A stretch of 64,000 nucleotides of DNA from Granulosicoccus sp045110475 (lineage in GTDB: Bacteria > Pseudomonadota > Gammaproteobacteria > Granulosicoccales > Granulosicoccaceae). Positions 18,574-26,664 of this stretch are shown here, one piece after another; the first letter of the stretch is position 1, and each line of letters begins with the position of its first letter. The translations under genes and the position numbers were made by a program. Below the pieces are notes generated by a model, which saw only the letters and a program-made list of their open reading frames with translations, had not been told where the DNA came from and did not search any database. Location of the stretch: contig JBGCGC010000012.1 of NCBI GenBank assembly GCA_045110475.1, positions 62,001 through 126,000 of the forward strand, read 5' to 3'.

Positions 18574-18587
18574 TTGATCTGGATCAA
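18574..18587. promoter_or_regulatory. FNR/Anr-type box
   Basis: TTGAT-CTGG-ATCAA is an exact match to the FNR/Anr consensus TTGAT-N4-ATCAA. It lies upstream of clpB but on the far side of the heat-shock promoter, with no plus-strand gene nearby, so its target is unclear. A chance match is possible. Confidence 0.4.
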
Positions 18588-18745
18588 ATGTATTGACTGG
18601 CGCAGTGCTTACACCGTCGCTCGGCGCGTAGACAGAGACCCGTGTTTTGCCGTTATATTCCCGAAAGCGCCAATAGCGTCGTTTGCGCGCAGGCTATCCC
18701 CTGACGTTGTACCTGAGCAGGCGAGAACCCATGCTGCTCAGCACG

Positions 18746-18771
18746 TGGATTCCCACCAGAGCAGGAATGAC
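18746..18771 (+). repeat. Dispersed short repeat, copy A
   Basis: TGGATTCCC...GGAATGAC is a 26-base imperfect palindrome of the kind scattered between genes in many proteobacteria. Related copies lie at 34396-34421 and 60281-60308. Confidence 0.45.
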
Positions 18772-18872
18772 CTATGACAGGTAATCACGTTATAAGCTTG
18801 CTGGAAACTTCTGAACGGTACGTACACTCAGTAGAGGCGACATCAACCAGGTAGCTTGCAAATACAACGTGA

Positions 18873-19628
18873 TCAATCGGCCGATATCCAGGCAACAGTC
18901 GCTATTCGCCCACTGTATTTTCCATCACGCCGGTGCGAATGAAACAAGTCCGCCTGTGCGTGAGTACAGTACTCGCCGCCATACGTCTTGCAGCCTGCAT
19001 CATGTAGCTCGGTACGAGCCAGTGCATAAATATCGGCCCAGTACTTTCCAACGACCTTGCCATCTGCGAAGTGTTCTGCGTTAGCGACATTACGCTGGAT
19101 GAACGCGTCACGAACATCGTCACCCACTTCAAATCGAGTGGGACCGATGGCAGGTCCAAGCCACGCACATACCTCTGCACAATTGTCGAAACGCTTCAGG
19201 GCCTGATTGACAATACCTTTCGCCAGCCCGCGCCAACCGGCATGGACAACAGCCAGCTGAGTGCCGGCAATATCACTGATTACCAACGGCAGGCAGTCGG
19301 CGGTGAGTATTGCCAGAACGGTGTTGGTCATGCACGTATACGATCCGTCTGCATCGACGCTATCATAACCTTCGGGGGTCACATCCAAAATCTGCGTACC
19401 ATGAGTCTGATTCAACCAGACAGGCAATGCTGGTAATGACAGGCTCTCCTTCAGCATGCGCCGGTTTTCCATCACAGCGTCTGCGCTGTCTCCGACATGC
19501 AGCCCCAGATTTAAAGCATCAAACGGTGGTGCACTCACACCCCCTTTTCGCGTCATCGTCACTGCAGACACTTTTGGAGAAACCGGCCATTCAGGCACGA
19601 CACCGCTCAGATTGGCAAAGCGTTTCAC
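18873..19628 (-). CDS. pgeF: Peptidoglycan editing factor PgeF (YfiH, laccase-domain family)
   Basis: The 251-residue protein belongs to the copper/zinc-binding YfiH family (DUF152), shown in E. coli to correct misincorporated amino acids in cell-wall precursors. The three metal ligands are visible: His in NQTHGTQIL, Cys in LTADCLPLV and His in VVHAGWRGL. WLGPAIGPTRFEVG is also typical. Its ATG overlaps the rluD stop by 4 bases (ATGA), so translation is coupled. The rluD-pgeF-clpB order is conserved in gammaproteobacteria. Confidence 0.92.
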   Translation of the reverse strand: MKRFANLSGVVPEWPVSPKVSAVTMTRKGGVSAPPFDALNLGLHVGDSADAVMENRRMLKESLSLPALPVWLNQTHGTQILDVTPEGYDSVDADGSYTCMTNTVLAILTADCLPLVISDIAGTQLAVVHAGWRGLAKGIVNQALKRFDNCAEVCAWLGPAIGPTRFEVGDDVRDAFIQRNVANAEHFADGKVVGKYWADIYALARTELHDAGCKTYGGEYCTHAQADLFHSHRRDGKYSGRIATVAWISAD

Positions 19629-20548
19629 GATTCGCTGTCTGTGCGAAGTTGCTCACTAGCCACCAACTTCAGCGCAGCACATAATCGGGTCATATCCTGT
19701 GGTAACGGCGCATCGAAACTCATCTGTTCACCCGAACCCGGGTGTACCAGAGTGAGCTTTGATGCATGCAGAGCCTGCCGATCAAACGCTGCCACCTCTG
19801 GCACAGTTGACACCTGCCGCGGTAACACTGCGAGCCTGCGCCCGTAAACAGGATCGCCGACCAATGCATGCCCAATATGGGTCATGTGCACCCGGATCTG
19901 ATGCGTGCGGCCGGTTTCCAGCTTGACACCCACTTTCGCGCACCCCAGGTAACGTTCTTCACACTGATAGTGGGTCACAGCAACCTTGCCCTTGTCATGC
20001 ACGGCCATTCGCTTGCGATCACGCGGGTGGCGACCAATGGGGGCATCGATAGTACCGTTTATCGGCACATCACCGATAACGACCGCTGTGTAGTTTCGGC
20101 CCATCTCCCGCGCCTGAAGCTGACGCACGATGTGGGTATGTGATTCAAGGGATTTCGCCACGACGCACAAGCCGCTGGTTTCCTTGTCCAGCCGGTGCAC
20201 GATGCCTGCTCTGGGCACATTTGACTGCGAGCTGTCGTGATGAAGAAGACCATTCAGCAGTGTCCCGCGACGATTGCCGGGAGCCGGATGCATGACCAGG
20301 CCCGCCGGCTTGTTGATAACGATGATGTGTTCATCCTCAAAGACGATGGGCAGCTCGATGGCCTCAGGCTCGAAACAGTCAACACTGTCATCTACCAGCT
20401 CATCCGGCGGCAATTGCAGACTGAGCAACTCGCCACCCACCAGCTTGTCGCGCGTTCGGCGCTGCAAGCCATCGACGGTCAGGTAACCCTCGTTAATCCA
20501 GCTTTGCAGACGATTCCGGGAATAGGCATCGAACACATGCGCGGCCAC
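19625..20548 (-). CDS. rluD: 23S rRNA pseudouridine synthase RluD (start uncertain)
   Basis: RluD makes pseudouridines in helix 69 of 23S rRNA. The catalytic block is IVHRLDKETSGLCVVAKS with the nucleophilic Asp; INKPAGLVMHP and ETGRTHQIRVHM are also clear. The 20548 start given here is a GTG inside the S4-like RNA-binding domain. Conserved residues continue upstream in the same frame (DFRVDVALAGKRLDAVAAHVF), so the true N-terminus must lie further out. The frame is open back to about 20755 yet has no ATG, GTG or TTG before 20548. An ATT at 20698-20696, behind GGAG, is the best-placed rare start; it would give 357 residues. The alternative is a frameshift near 20700, where an ATG (20714) lies in another frame. 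pgeF overlaps its stop. Confidence 0.85.
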   Translation of the reverse strand: MAAHVFDAYSRNRLQSWINEGYLTVDGLQRRTRDKLVGGELLSLQLPPDELVDDSVDCFEPEAIELPIVFEDEHIIVINKPAGLVMHPAPGNRRGTLLNGLLHHDSSQSNVPRAGIVHRLDKETSGLCVVAKSLESHTHIVRQLQAREMGRNYTAVVIGDVPINGTIDAPIGRHPRDRKRMAVHDKGKVAVTHYQCEERYLGCAKVGVKLETGRTHQIRVHMTHIGHALVGDPVYGRRLAVLPRQVSTVPEVAAFDRQALHASKLTLVHPGSGEQMSFDAPLPQDMTRLCAALKLVASEQLRTDSES

Positions 20549-20637
20549 CGCGTCCAGCCGCTTGCCAGCCAGAGCGACATCAACACGAAAATCGGTCTGA
20601 GCATCGTGGCCGTCGGCATCCGAGAGAGACGGCGGAA

Positions 20638-20695
20638 CTGCAGACTTACTGTCTGTAGGCCTACTATCTGTGGACTTACCTTCTGTAGACTTACT
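20638..20695 (-). repeat. Four imperfect 15-bp tandem repeats at the rluD 5' end
   Basis: On the minus strand four consecutive units (AGTAAGTCTACAGAA, GGTAAGTCCACAGAT, AGTAGGCCTACAGAC, and a diverged fourth) form a 15-bp tandem array. The unit is five codons long, reading SKSTE, GKSTD, SRPTD and SKSAV in the rluD frame. Slippage here would not change that frame. Confidence 0.75.
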
Positions 20696-20841
20696 AATCG
20701 AATATACTCCGCATGATCGACTCTCTGGGGCTGAATGCCGCCGGACAAATTGACTTCAGGCCCCGTCCGGCAAATGCCCCAGAGCTCTTGTCGTATTCTG
20801 AGCCAAAAGACACCAAGCCACTTGCCCTTGTTCCGCTAGGC

Positions 20842-20847
20842 TATAAT
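20842..20847 (+). promoter_or_regulatory. TATAAT immediately before bamD
   Basis: A perfect -10 hexamer ends 6 bases before the bamD ATG, and no Shine-Dalgarno sequence lies between. A start at the usual distance would fall on or next to the ATG. TTGCCC at 20822-20827 would be a -35 with only a 14-base spacer. Chance is possible. Confidence 0.35.
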
Positions 20848-20853
20848 CATCGC

Positions 20854-21630
20854 ATGATATCGAAATTCAACCGAGTGCTCGCATTTGTTGCCTTTACTCT
20901 GTCGCTGCTAAGCGGCTGTGCCAGCAATAGCCCCGAGGCATCCAGCGAGCTCGACAGCGCCGAAGGCATCTACAATCTGGCCAAGCGTGCCCTGAACCAG
21001 GGTGACTTTCTGACCGCAATCGACACGTTTGAGGTACTGGGCGCACGTTATCCGTTTGGTACCTACACCCAGCAAGCACAACTGGATGTGGCTTTTGCGT
21101 ACCTGAAACAGGATGATTTTGATAGCGCCATTGGTGCAGCAGAGCGTTTCATCAAACTCTACCCACGCAGCGAGAATATCGATTACGCCTACTACATCAA
21201 GGGCGTCAGCCATTTCTCTCGTGGTGGATCAGCCATGGAGCGCATCTTTCCTCGCGATATGGCCAAGGTTAACCAAAACTGGCTGCGTTCGTCCTTTGCC
21301 GAATTCGACACCCTCGTCAGACGGTTTCCTGAGAGTAAATACACAGCCGATGCACTGGAGCGAATGGCCTTTCTAAAAGACGAAATGGCGCGTCACGAGC
21401 TGATTACGGCTCAATTCTATTACGATCGTGGTGCCATGGTGGCTGTGGTTAACAGAGTTAACTACCTGCTGGAGCATTTCAACGGCTCAAAGCACGTGCC
21501 AAACGCGTTGGCTCTTATGGCAGGGGCTTATCAGTCACTGGGGCAGGAAGATTTACAGAAAAATACCTTGCGCGTACTGGCCCTGACCGATCCGGAGCAT
21601 CCAGCAGTAGACGGGTTAACCGGGTTCTGA
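20854..21630 (+). CDS. bamD: Outer membrane assembly lipoprotein BamD
   Basis: BamD is the essential lipoprotein of the BAM complex that inserts beta-barrels into the outer membrane. The 258-residue product begins MISKFNRVLAFVAF with lipobox LLSGC, so lipidation is at the Cys about residue 21. Tetratricopeptide repeats follow, for example IYNLAKRALNQGDFLTAIDTFEVLGARYPFG and AYLKQDDFDSAIGAAERFIKLYP. The family hallmark SHFSRGGS is replaced in spacing only slightly. The in-frame extension to 20713 lacks a signal sequence and is rejected. It is divergent from rluD, as in E. coli. Confidence 0.94.
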   Translation: MISKFNRVLAFVAFTLSLLSGCASNSPEASSELDSAEGIYNLAKRALNQGDFLTAIDTFEVLGARYPFGTYTQQAQLDVAFAYLKQDDFDSAIGAAERFIKLYPRSENIDYAYYIKGVSHFSRGGSAMERIFPRDMAKVNQNWLRSSFAEFDTLVRRFPESKYTADALERMAFLKDEMARHELITAQFYYDRGAMVAVVNRVNYLLEHFNGSKHVPNALALMAGAYQSLGQEDLQKNTLRVLALTDPEHPAVDGLTGF

Positions 21631-21755
21631 ACCCACTGTTGCCCTGCACGGCTCCCGCACCAGGCTAATCAAGTCGCACTTTTTAGGGGCGTCTTTGACA
21701 TCAGTGGTCTGATATTTGCCTCACGCTAGCTACATCGAGCAAACAACAGCACTCA

Positions 21756-23372
21756 GTGAAGGCCAGCCCCGGCAAACACTATCAGGAAAGTCTGGTTGAA
21801 GAGACAGTTCATAAACCGGACTGGGATGCGCTACGCCTGCTTAACCAGTACAGGTTACTTATCATACTCGCGCTGGGCGCTGTGTACTACCTGCCCGAAA
21901 ACCAGCGATTGCTGGGTTCAAATCATCCTGCATATTTCATCGCTGCGCATGCGGGGTTTCTCGTTGTCACGCTAACGTTCATGTACTTGCGACGTATCCA
22001 GTCGCCTGCACTCAACACGCAGTTTTTTGTCCAGAATTATCTGGACATACTGTTTATCTGCGTACTGATGTTCAGCAGCGGTGGTATCAGTAGCGGATTG
22101 GGACCTCTTCTCGTTATCAACATTGCGCTACTCAGCCACTTGTCCAACGTTCGACATTCCTTACTGTTCGCAGCTATCGCCACTATCTTCCTGATCGGCG
22201 AAGAACTACTTGCCTCACTGTTGAGTAGCGTACCAACGGCGGACTTCCAGGCAACCGCCCTGCTAGGTTCACTGCTATTTCTGACTGCATGGCTGATGAC
22301 GGTACCCTTGCGTCGCCTTCTCAGCCGTCAATTGGTAAAGTCCACCCATTCACGCGCTGTTCTTGACGTCAGGCAGATCGCACAGCTCAATGAAGAGATC
22401 ATCCGCGAACTGGACTCAGGCGTTCTGGTTGTAGATCATGCCGATAACGTTCAACTGATGAACGACATGGCCAGGATGCTTTTAGCTGTGGAGTTCGCCA
22501 GCATCCCATTGCAAATGAAAAAAATCTCGGCTGACCTGCTGGAGAATATGAATGCATCGAGACGTTCGCCCACCTTGCAAACCAGCCCTTTTGAAGTCAG
22601 CAGTACAGGACAAACCGTTTTGCCCCGCTACACCCGCCTTTCAACTGGTGGAATGCTCATACGCCTGGACGATCATTCGCTCATCCGTCAACAGTTTCAA
22701 CAGCTTAAGTTGGCATCGCTGGGTCGATTATCTGCCAGTATTGCTCATGAAATACGCAATCCTCTTGGGGCGATCTCGTATGCCGTTCAGTTGATAGAGG
22801 AATCAGATTCGCTTAATCCAAAAGATGCAGACCTTCTGGTTATTGCCCGGCGGCACACTCAGCGTATAAATCGCATCATCGAAGATGTATTGCAATTGTC
22901 CAACCGCGACAGGGTGCAATTGGAGCCTGTTCACATTGACCAGGTTCTGACCTCGTTTGTGCAGCGCTTTATCGCTGAAAACAGTTTAAACGAAAATCAG
23001 TTGAGGGTAAGCACAGAACCCTGCCTGGCGACCATGGACGCTGGCCATCTCGATCAGATAATGTGGAATCTATGCACCAACGCATTGTTGCACAACGATA
23101 AAAGCACCATAAGCATCCAGCTATCCTGTTGCAATACGGGACAGGGAACAACGCAAATTGACATAAGCGATACCGGCAAAGGTATCAGCGACATTGATCG
23201 AGACAATCTCTTTGAGCCTTTCTATTCCACGCACCAGACTGGAACAGGCCTTGGTTTATTCATCATCAGGGAATTGTGCGAACTGAACAATGCCAACATT
23301 GAAAGCCTGCCCGCAGCCTCAGGCGCTCACTTTCGCGTAACGCTTTCATCCGCTCAGGACATGGCGGCCTGA
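21756..23372 (+). CDS. pilS: Sensor histidine kinase PilS
   Basis: PilS senses pilin levels in the inner membrane and controls PilR. The 538-residue protein has six hydrophobic segments in roughly the first 190 residues, then a PAS-like stretch. The HisKA dimerisation helix contains SIAHEIRNPLGAISYAVQL with the phospho-acceptor His. The HATPase domain has N-box NLCTNALLHND, DTGKGI and GTGLGLFI. The GTG start at 21756 is accepted because no ATG precedes the first membrane segment; no ribosome site is obvious. pilR starts 3 bases after its stop. Confidence 0.93.
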   Translation: MKASPGKHYQESLVEETVHKPDWDALRLLNQYRLLIILALGAVYYLPENQRLLGSNHPAYFIAAHAGFLVVTLTFMYLRRIQSPALNTQFFVQNYLDILFICVLMFSSGGISSGLGPLLVINIALLSHLSNVRHSLLFAAIATIFLIGEELLASLLSSVPTADFQATALLGSLLFLTAWLMTVPLRRLLSRQLVKSTHSRAVLDVRQIAQLNEEIIRELDSGVLVVDHADNVQLMNDMARMLLAVEFASIPLQMKKISADLLENMNASRRSPTLQTSPFEVSSTGQTVLPRYTRLSTGGMLIRLDDHSLIRQQFQQLKLASLGRLSASIAHEIRNPLGAISYAVQLIEESDSLNPKDADLLVIARRHTQRINRIIEDVLQLSNRDRVQLEPVHIDQVLTSFVQRFIAENSLNENQLRVSTEPCLATMDAGHLDQIMWNLCTNALLHNDKSTISIQLSCCNTGQGTTQIDISDTGKGISDIDRDNLFEPFYSTHQTGTGLGLFIIRELCELNNANIESLPAASGAHFRVTLSSAQDMAA

Positions 23373-23375
23373 CTT

Positions 23376-24914
23376 ATGGTAAATATCGCTCTGGTCATTG
23401 ACGACGAAGCCGACATCCGTGAGCTGATCACCCTGTCTCTTGATCGCATTGGTCTGGACACGCATACCGCGAGCAACCTTGAAGAGGCACGCAATTTACT
23501 CGCACGCTATGAGTTTGATGTCTGCCTGACTGATATGAAACTTCCCGATGGCAACGGTGTTGAGTTTGTCAAATACATACTTGACATCCAGCCCGACCTG
23601 CCTGTGGCGGTGATTACGGCACACGGTAATATGGATGCCGCTGTGGAAGCGATGAAGAACGGGGCATTTGATTTTGTCTCGAAACCGGTTGATCTTAAGC
23701 TGCTACGTAATCTTGTTACGCAGGCAATACAGATCAAGCATCAAACAGTCCACTTAAAAACGCCAGATTCTGTCAGCAAGGAAGGTGCTGCCACAGCACA
23801 GCGTTCATCGACCAGCGAGCCTGAAGAGCGCAAGCTGTCATCAGGCACGAACGAGAAGCCAGTTGGCACAAGCCACGAGTCCATCGCTCACATGAAATCC
23901 TCACCCTCTACAGGAGAGCCTACAGCAACACACGTTACCCTGATTGGCGCGGATCGGCTCATTGGACAATCAGAGCCTATGCAGGCCTTGAAGAAAATGA
24001 TTCTGAAAGTGGCTCGCACCAATGCCCCCGTCTGGATCACCGGTGAATCCGGTACCGGCAAAGAACTGATCGCCAGACTCATACACGACAACGGTTCCCG
24101 AGCTGATGCCCCCTTTGTGGCTATCAACTGTGGCGCTATTCCTTCAGAGCTCATGGAAAGTGAAATGTTTGGTCATCGCAAGGGTAGCTTTACCGGAGCG
24201 TACAAAGATCATGACGGTTTATTCAAGCGGGCCGAAGGGGGCACTCTGTTTCTTGATGAAGTCGCCGAATTACCGTTGCATATGCAGGTCAAGCTTCTAC
24301 GTGCAATCCAGGAGCGCAAGGTGCGACCCGTGGGCACCGCAGAGGAGGTCAGTACCAATGTTCGAATACTCAGCGCCAGCCACAAGGATCTTGCAACTGA
24401 AGTGGACAACGGGCATTTCAGGCATGACTTGTATTATCGACTTAACGTCATCTGTATTTGCGCACCCAGCCTCAGACAACGACGCGAGGACGTCGTACTG
24501 ATCGCACGACATATTCTGAAATCGATTGCCGACAAGGACGGCCTGGAGAATCACTGCCTGTTGACGCCCGAAGCTGAAAAAATACTGTACGGCTATTCGT
24601 ATCCGGGCAATGTACGTGAGCTGGAAAACATTCTGGAAAGAGCAATAGCACTCAGCGACACCGATTTGATTGAGGCCTGTGACCTGAACCTGCAAATCGA
24701 TAGCAACCCACAAATCATGGAACCCGTGCGCTATTCGGGAAAACCTGCAGCCAATGACCCGGGAGAGCGCCAGATGATCATGAATGCCCTCGAACAGACC
24801 CGATGGAATCGCAAGGCAACAGCCGTGAAGCTGGGTATGACATACAGACAATTACGTTATCGCATCAAGCAATATGGAATAGATAATGAAAGTCTGGATG
24901 GAACTGACGGATAA
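23376..24914 (+). CDS. pilR: Sigma54-dependent response regulator PilR
   Basis: PilR activates pilin transcription with RNA polymerase sigma54. The receiver has D9/D10 and phospho-acceptor D53 (LTDMKLPDG). The AAA+ domain has Walker A GESGTGKE near 225, the sigma54 contact loop GSFTGAYKD (Ser replaces the usual first Ala of GAFTGA), and the Walker B block GGTLFLDEV. A Fis-type helix-turn-helix closes the protein (WNRKATAVKLGMTYRQLRYRI). The linker from about 125 to 195 is a low-complexity Ser/Thr/Glu region, making the protein (512 residues) longer than PilR of Pseudomonas (about 445). It follows pilS by 3 bases and lies next to its expected target, pilA. Confidence 0.94.
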   Translation: MVNIALVIDDEADIRELITLSLDRIGLDTHTASNLEEARNLLARYEFDVCLTDMKLPDGNGVEFVKYILDIQPDLPVAVITAHGNMDAAVEAMKNGAFDFVSKPVDLKLLRNLVTQAIQIKHQTVHLKTPDSVSKEGAATAQRSSTSEPEERKLSSGTNEKPVGTSHESIAHMKSSPSTGEPTATHVTLIGADRLIGQSEPMQALKKMILKVARTNAPVWITGESGTGKELIARLIHDNGSRADAPFVAINCGAIPSELMESEMFGHRKGSFTGAYKDHDGLFKRAEGGTLFLDEVAELPLHMQVKLLRAIQERKVRPVGTAEEVSTNVRILSASHKDLATEVDNGHFRHDLYYRLNVICICAPSLRQRREDVVLIARHILKSIADKDGLENHCLLTPEAEKILYGYSYPGNVRELENILERAIALSDTDLIEACDLNLQIDSNPQIMEPVRYSGKPAANDPGERQMIMNALEQTRWNRKATAVKLGMTYRQLRYRIKQYGIDNESLDGTDG

Positions 24915-24962
24915 AACAATCGCATCGGCGGTAGTGTCACGCTATACGAGTCAAATGTCTCT

Positions 24963-25004
24963 TTTTGTCTTTTAGATGACAAAACCATTGTCAACTTTTG
25001 ACAA
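24963..25004. promoter_or_regulatory. TGTC/GACA repeats: candidate PilR enhancer sites
   Basis: Two inverted repeats lie about 110-150 bases upstream of the sigma54 promoter. TTTTGTC (24963-24969) pairs with GACAAAA (24978-24984). TTGTCAA-CTT-TTGACAA (24988-25004) is a perfect palindrome. PilR of Pseudomonas binds repeats containing TGTC at such a distance. Confidence 0.6.
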
Positions 25005-25111
25005 CAGTGGCACTTGAAACTGCCAGGCAGTTCACGTTAGACGTGTTTCACGAAATCGCTAACCGCTTGTTTAGCAAAGAAAATAAACCGTGAAAAAATA
25101 TATTCCACCCG

Positions 25112-25127
25112 TGGCACAACCTCTGCA
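25112..25127 (+). promoter_or_regulatory. Sigma54 promoter of the first pilin gene
   Basis: TGGCACAACCTCTGCA matches the sigma54 consensus TGGCAC-N5-TTGC at all positions but one, with GG and GC at the correct -24/-12 spacing. Transcription would start near 25138, giving a leader of about 80 bases. Confidence 0.85.
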
Positions 25128-25219
25128 CTTAACCATTTGTCCTCAAGGACGATACATCGTTCGTAGGCCTGGCTTGACACCATCCTATACAAATTCAAAT
25201 CTCTGGAGATAAACCAAAA

Positions 25220-25699
25220 ATGGTTAACATGCAAAAACAAATGCGCAAGGTAGAAAAGGGTTTTACACTAATCGAACTCATGATCGTTATTGCGATCATC
25301 GGTATCCTGGCAGCAATCGCTGTTCCCCAGTATCAGGATTACATTGCGCGTACACAAATGACAGGTGCTTACGGTGAACTATCGTCACTTAAAACAGGCG
25401 TTGAAACATCGCTACTTCAGGGTGACACTACCCTTGTTGCAGCCGACGTCGGCTACAACGCGTCAAACTTGATTGGGACAACGGCCCCCGTTTTGACCTT
25501 TGATGACGATGGCAGTGGAACGGTCGTTGCTTCACTCAGTGGCGCAGTCAGTACCGCTATCAGCGATGCTGAAATCACACTGACCCGTGCAACAAATGGC
25601 GGCTGGACATGCACAGTTGTAGCAAGTGCAAACGGCGGCTGGAAAGACTCATACATGCCAGGAAGCTGTACAGCACCAGCTGAAGCACCAGAAGACTAA
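25220..25699 (+). CDS. pilA: Type IV major pilin (PilA-like), first copy
   Basis: The prepilin is processed and methylated by PilD and assembled into type IV pili. The leader ends at EKG with cleavage before FTLIELMIVIAIIGILAAIA, containing the conserved Glu5. The N-terminal hydrophobic helix is followed by an alpha-beta head with two cysteines (WTCTVV and GSC) that would form the C-terminal disulfide loop. Length is 159 residues. GGAG lies about 11 bases before the ATG at 25220; ATG codons at residues 4 and 8 are alternatives. Expression is predicted to be sigma54- and PilR-dependent. A terminator follows at 25824. Confidence 0.94.
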   Translation: MVNMQKQMRKVEKGFTLIELMIVIAIIGILAAIAVPQYQDYIARTQMTGAYGELSSLKTGVETSLLQGDTTLVAADVGYNASNLIGTTAPVLTFDDDGSGTVVASLSGAVSTAISDAEITLTRATNGGWTCTVVASANGGWKDSYMPGSCTAPAEAPED

Positions 25700-25823
25700 T
25701 ACATAACGCTACTCATTATCAATTTTTGTACATAGCGACATCGGTATGGATAATATAGAGATGAGCAACTTGCAGTAAATCACGCCAACGGTTAGAAGGG
25801 GTGATGTAAACAAGTACGGAAGG

Positions 25824-25852
25824 GGCCTTCCATCATGGAAGGCCTTTTTTTT
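25824..25852 (+). terminator. Rho-independent terminator after the first pilin
   Basis: GGCCTTCC-ATCAT-GGAAGGCC is a perfect 8-bp stem, followed by eight T. It separates the first pilin transcript from the second pilin gene. Confidence 0.92.
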
Positions 25853-25957
25853 AGAACTGGCTGAATATCTACTCTCAGTGAAGACAGTTTGGTATTCCAT
25901 CGAACTACTGAACTTGCCTTATGTGAATTTATCTGGATAGCTCAAGGTGAATCGTAA

Positions 25958-26389
25958 ATGAGAAAATCACAGAAAGGGTTTAATTTGATCGAACTCATGG
26001 TCGTGATAGCGATCATCGGTATCCTCGCAACAGTTGCCGCTCCTCAGTATCAGGACTATAGCGCGCAAGCACAAATGACAAGCGCCCTCAGCGAGATCGC
26101 TGCATTGAAAAATGGTATTAACCTTGAACTGCTTGTGGGAAATTTCGCCCCTACTCTCGCCGATGTGGGCTACATCTCATCCAACCTGATGACCACTGAT
26201 CCCGCACTGAATTTTAATGAAGCGGGTACTGGCACTATCGTTGGCACGCTTGACGGCAATGTCAGCACGGCAGTCAAAGGCACCATCATCACGCTGAGTC
26301 GTGCAGCCGATAGTGGCTGGACGTGTACGGTAACCACCACCGACGCCGGCGCGTGGAAAGCATCGTATATGCCGGTCGGTTGCACGTAA
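25958..26389 (+). CDS. Type IV pilin, second copy
   Basis: The 143-residue prepilin has a 7-residue leader (MRKSQKG) and cleavage before FNLIELMVVIAIIGILATVA, with Glu5. Its C-terminal disulfide pair (WTCTVT and VGCT) and the WKASYMP motif match the first pilin, so the two arose by tandem duplication and diverged in the head. AAGGTGA lies 7 bases before the ATG. It sits behind the terminator and has no clear sigma54 site of its own, so its control must differ. It may be a minor or alternative pilin. Confidence 0.92.
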   Translation: MRKSQKGFNLIELMVVIAIIGILATVAAPQYQDYSAQAQMTSALSEIAALKNGINLELLVGNFAPTLADVGYISSNLMTTDPALNFNEAGTGTIVGTLDGNVSTAVKGTIITLSRAADSGWTCTVTTTDAGAWKASYMPVGCT

Positions 26390-26664
26390 CGCTAGCAGCG
26401 CCAATTTGGTCCCAGTGCAGAACGACATATACGAGATGGGCGTACAAAATCAGTTATTGATCGACCGCTCATGAAAAAATGGAAGTTACTGCTTCTGCAC
26501 ATAATTGTTCTCCGGTTGACGCCTGTTTTCACAAACCGAATTCGCTGCCCGATGTTTCTGCTGTGTATTGCCGGGCTCTTTACTAAAGCAAGCCTTGCTC
26601 GTGCCGATTACTTTCGCATGTGTCCAAGATTCCACTTACCGGACAGAAACCTCGAGACCTGATC

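Larger units (their letters stand above)
18515..18872. other. Intergenic region between clpB and pgeF
   Basis: No gene is supported in this stretch of about 360 bases. It contains a perfect FNR/Anr-type box (18574-18587), a copy of a dispersed short repeat (18746-18771), and a frame at 18532-18777 without family features. The pgeF stop is at 18873. Confidence 0.5.

Noticed and set aside
18532..18777. 81-codon frame between clpB and pgeF
   Set aside because: No recognisable features, and it runs through the dispersed repeat.
26471..26662. 63-codon frame between the second pilin and pilB
   Set aside because: It is hydrophobic at the start but has no family features and no ribosome site; probably chance.
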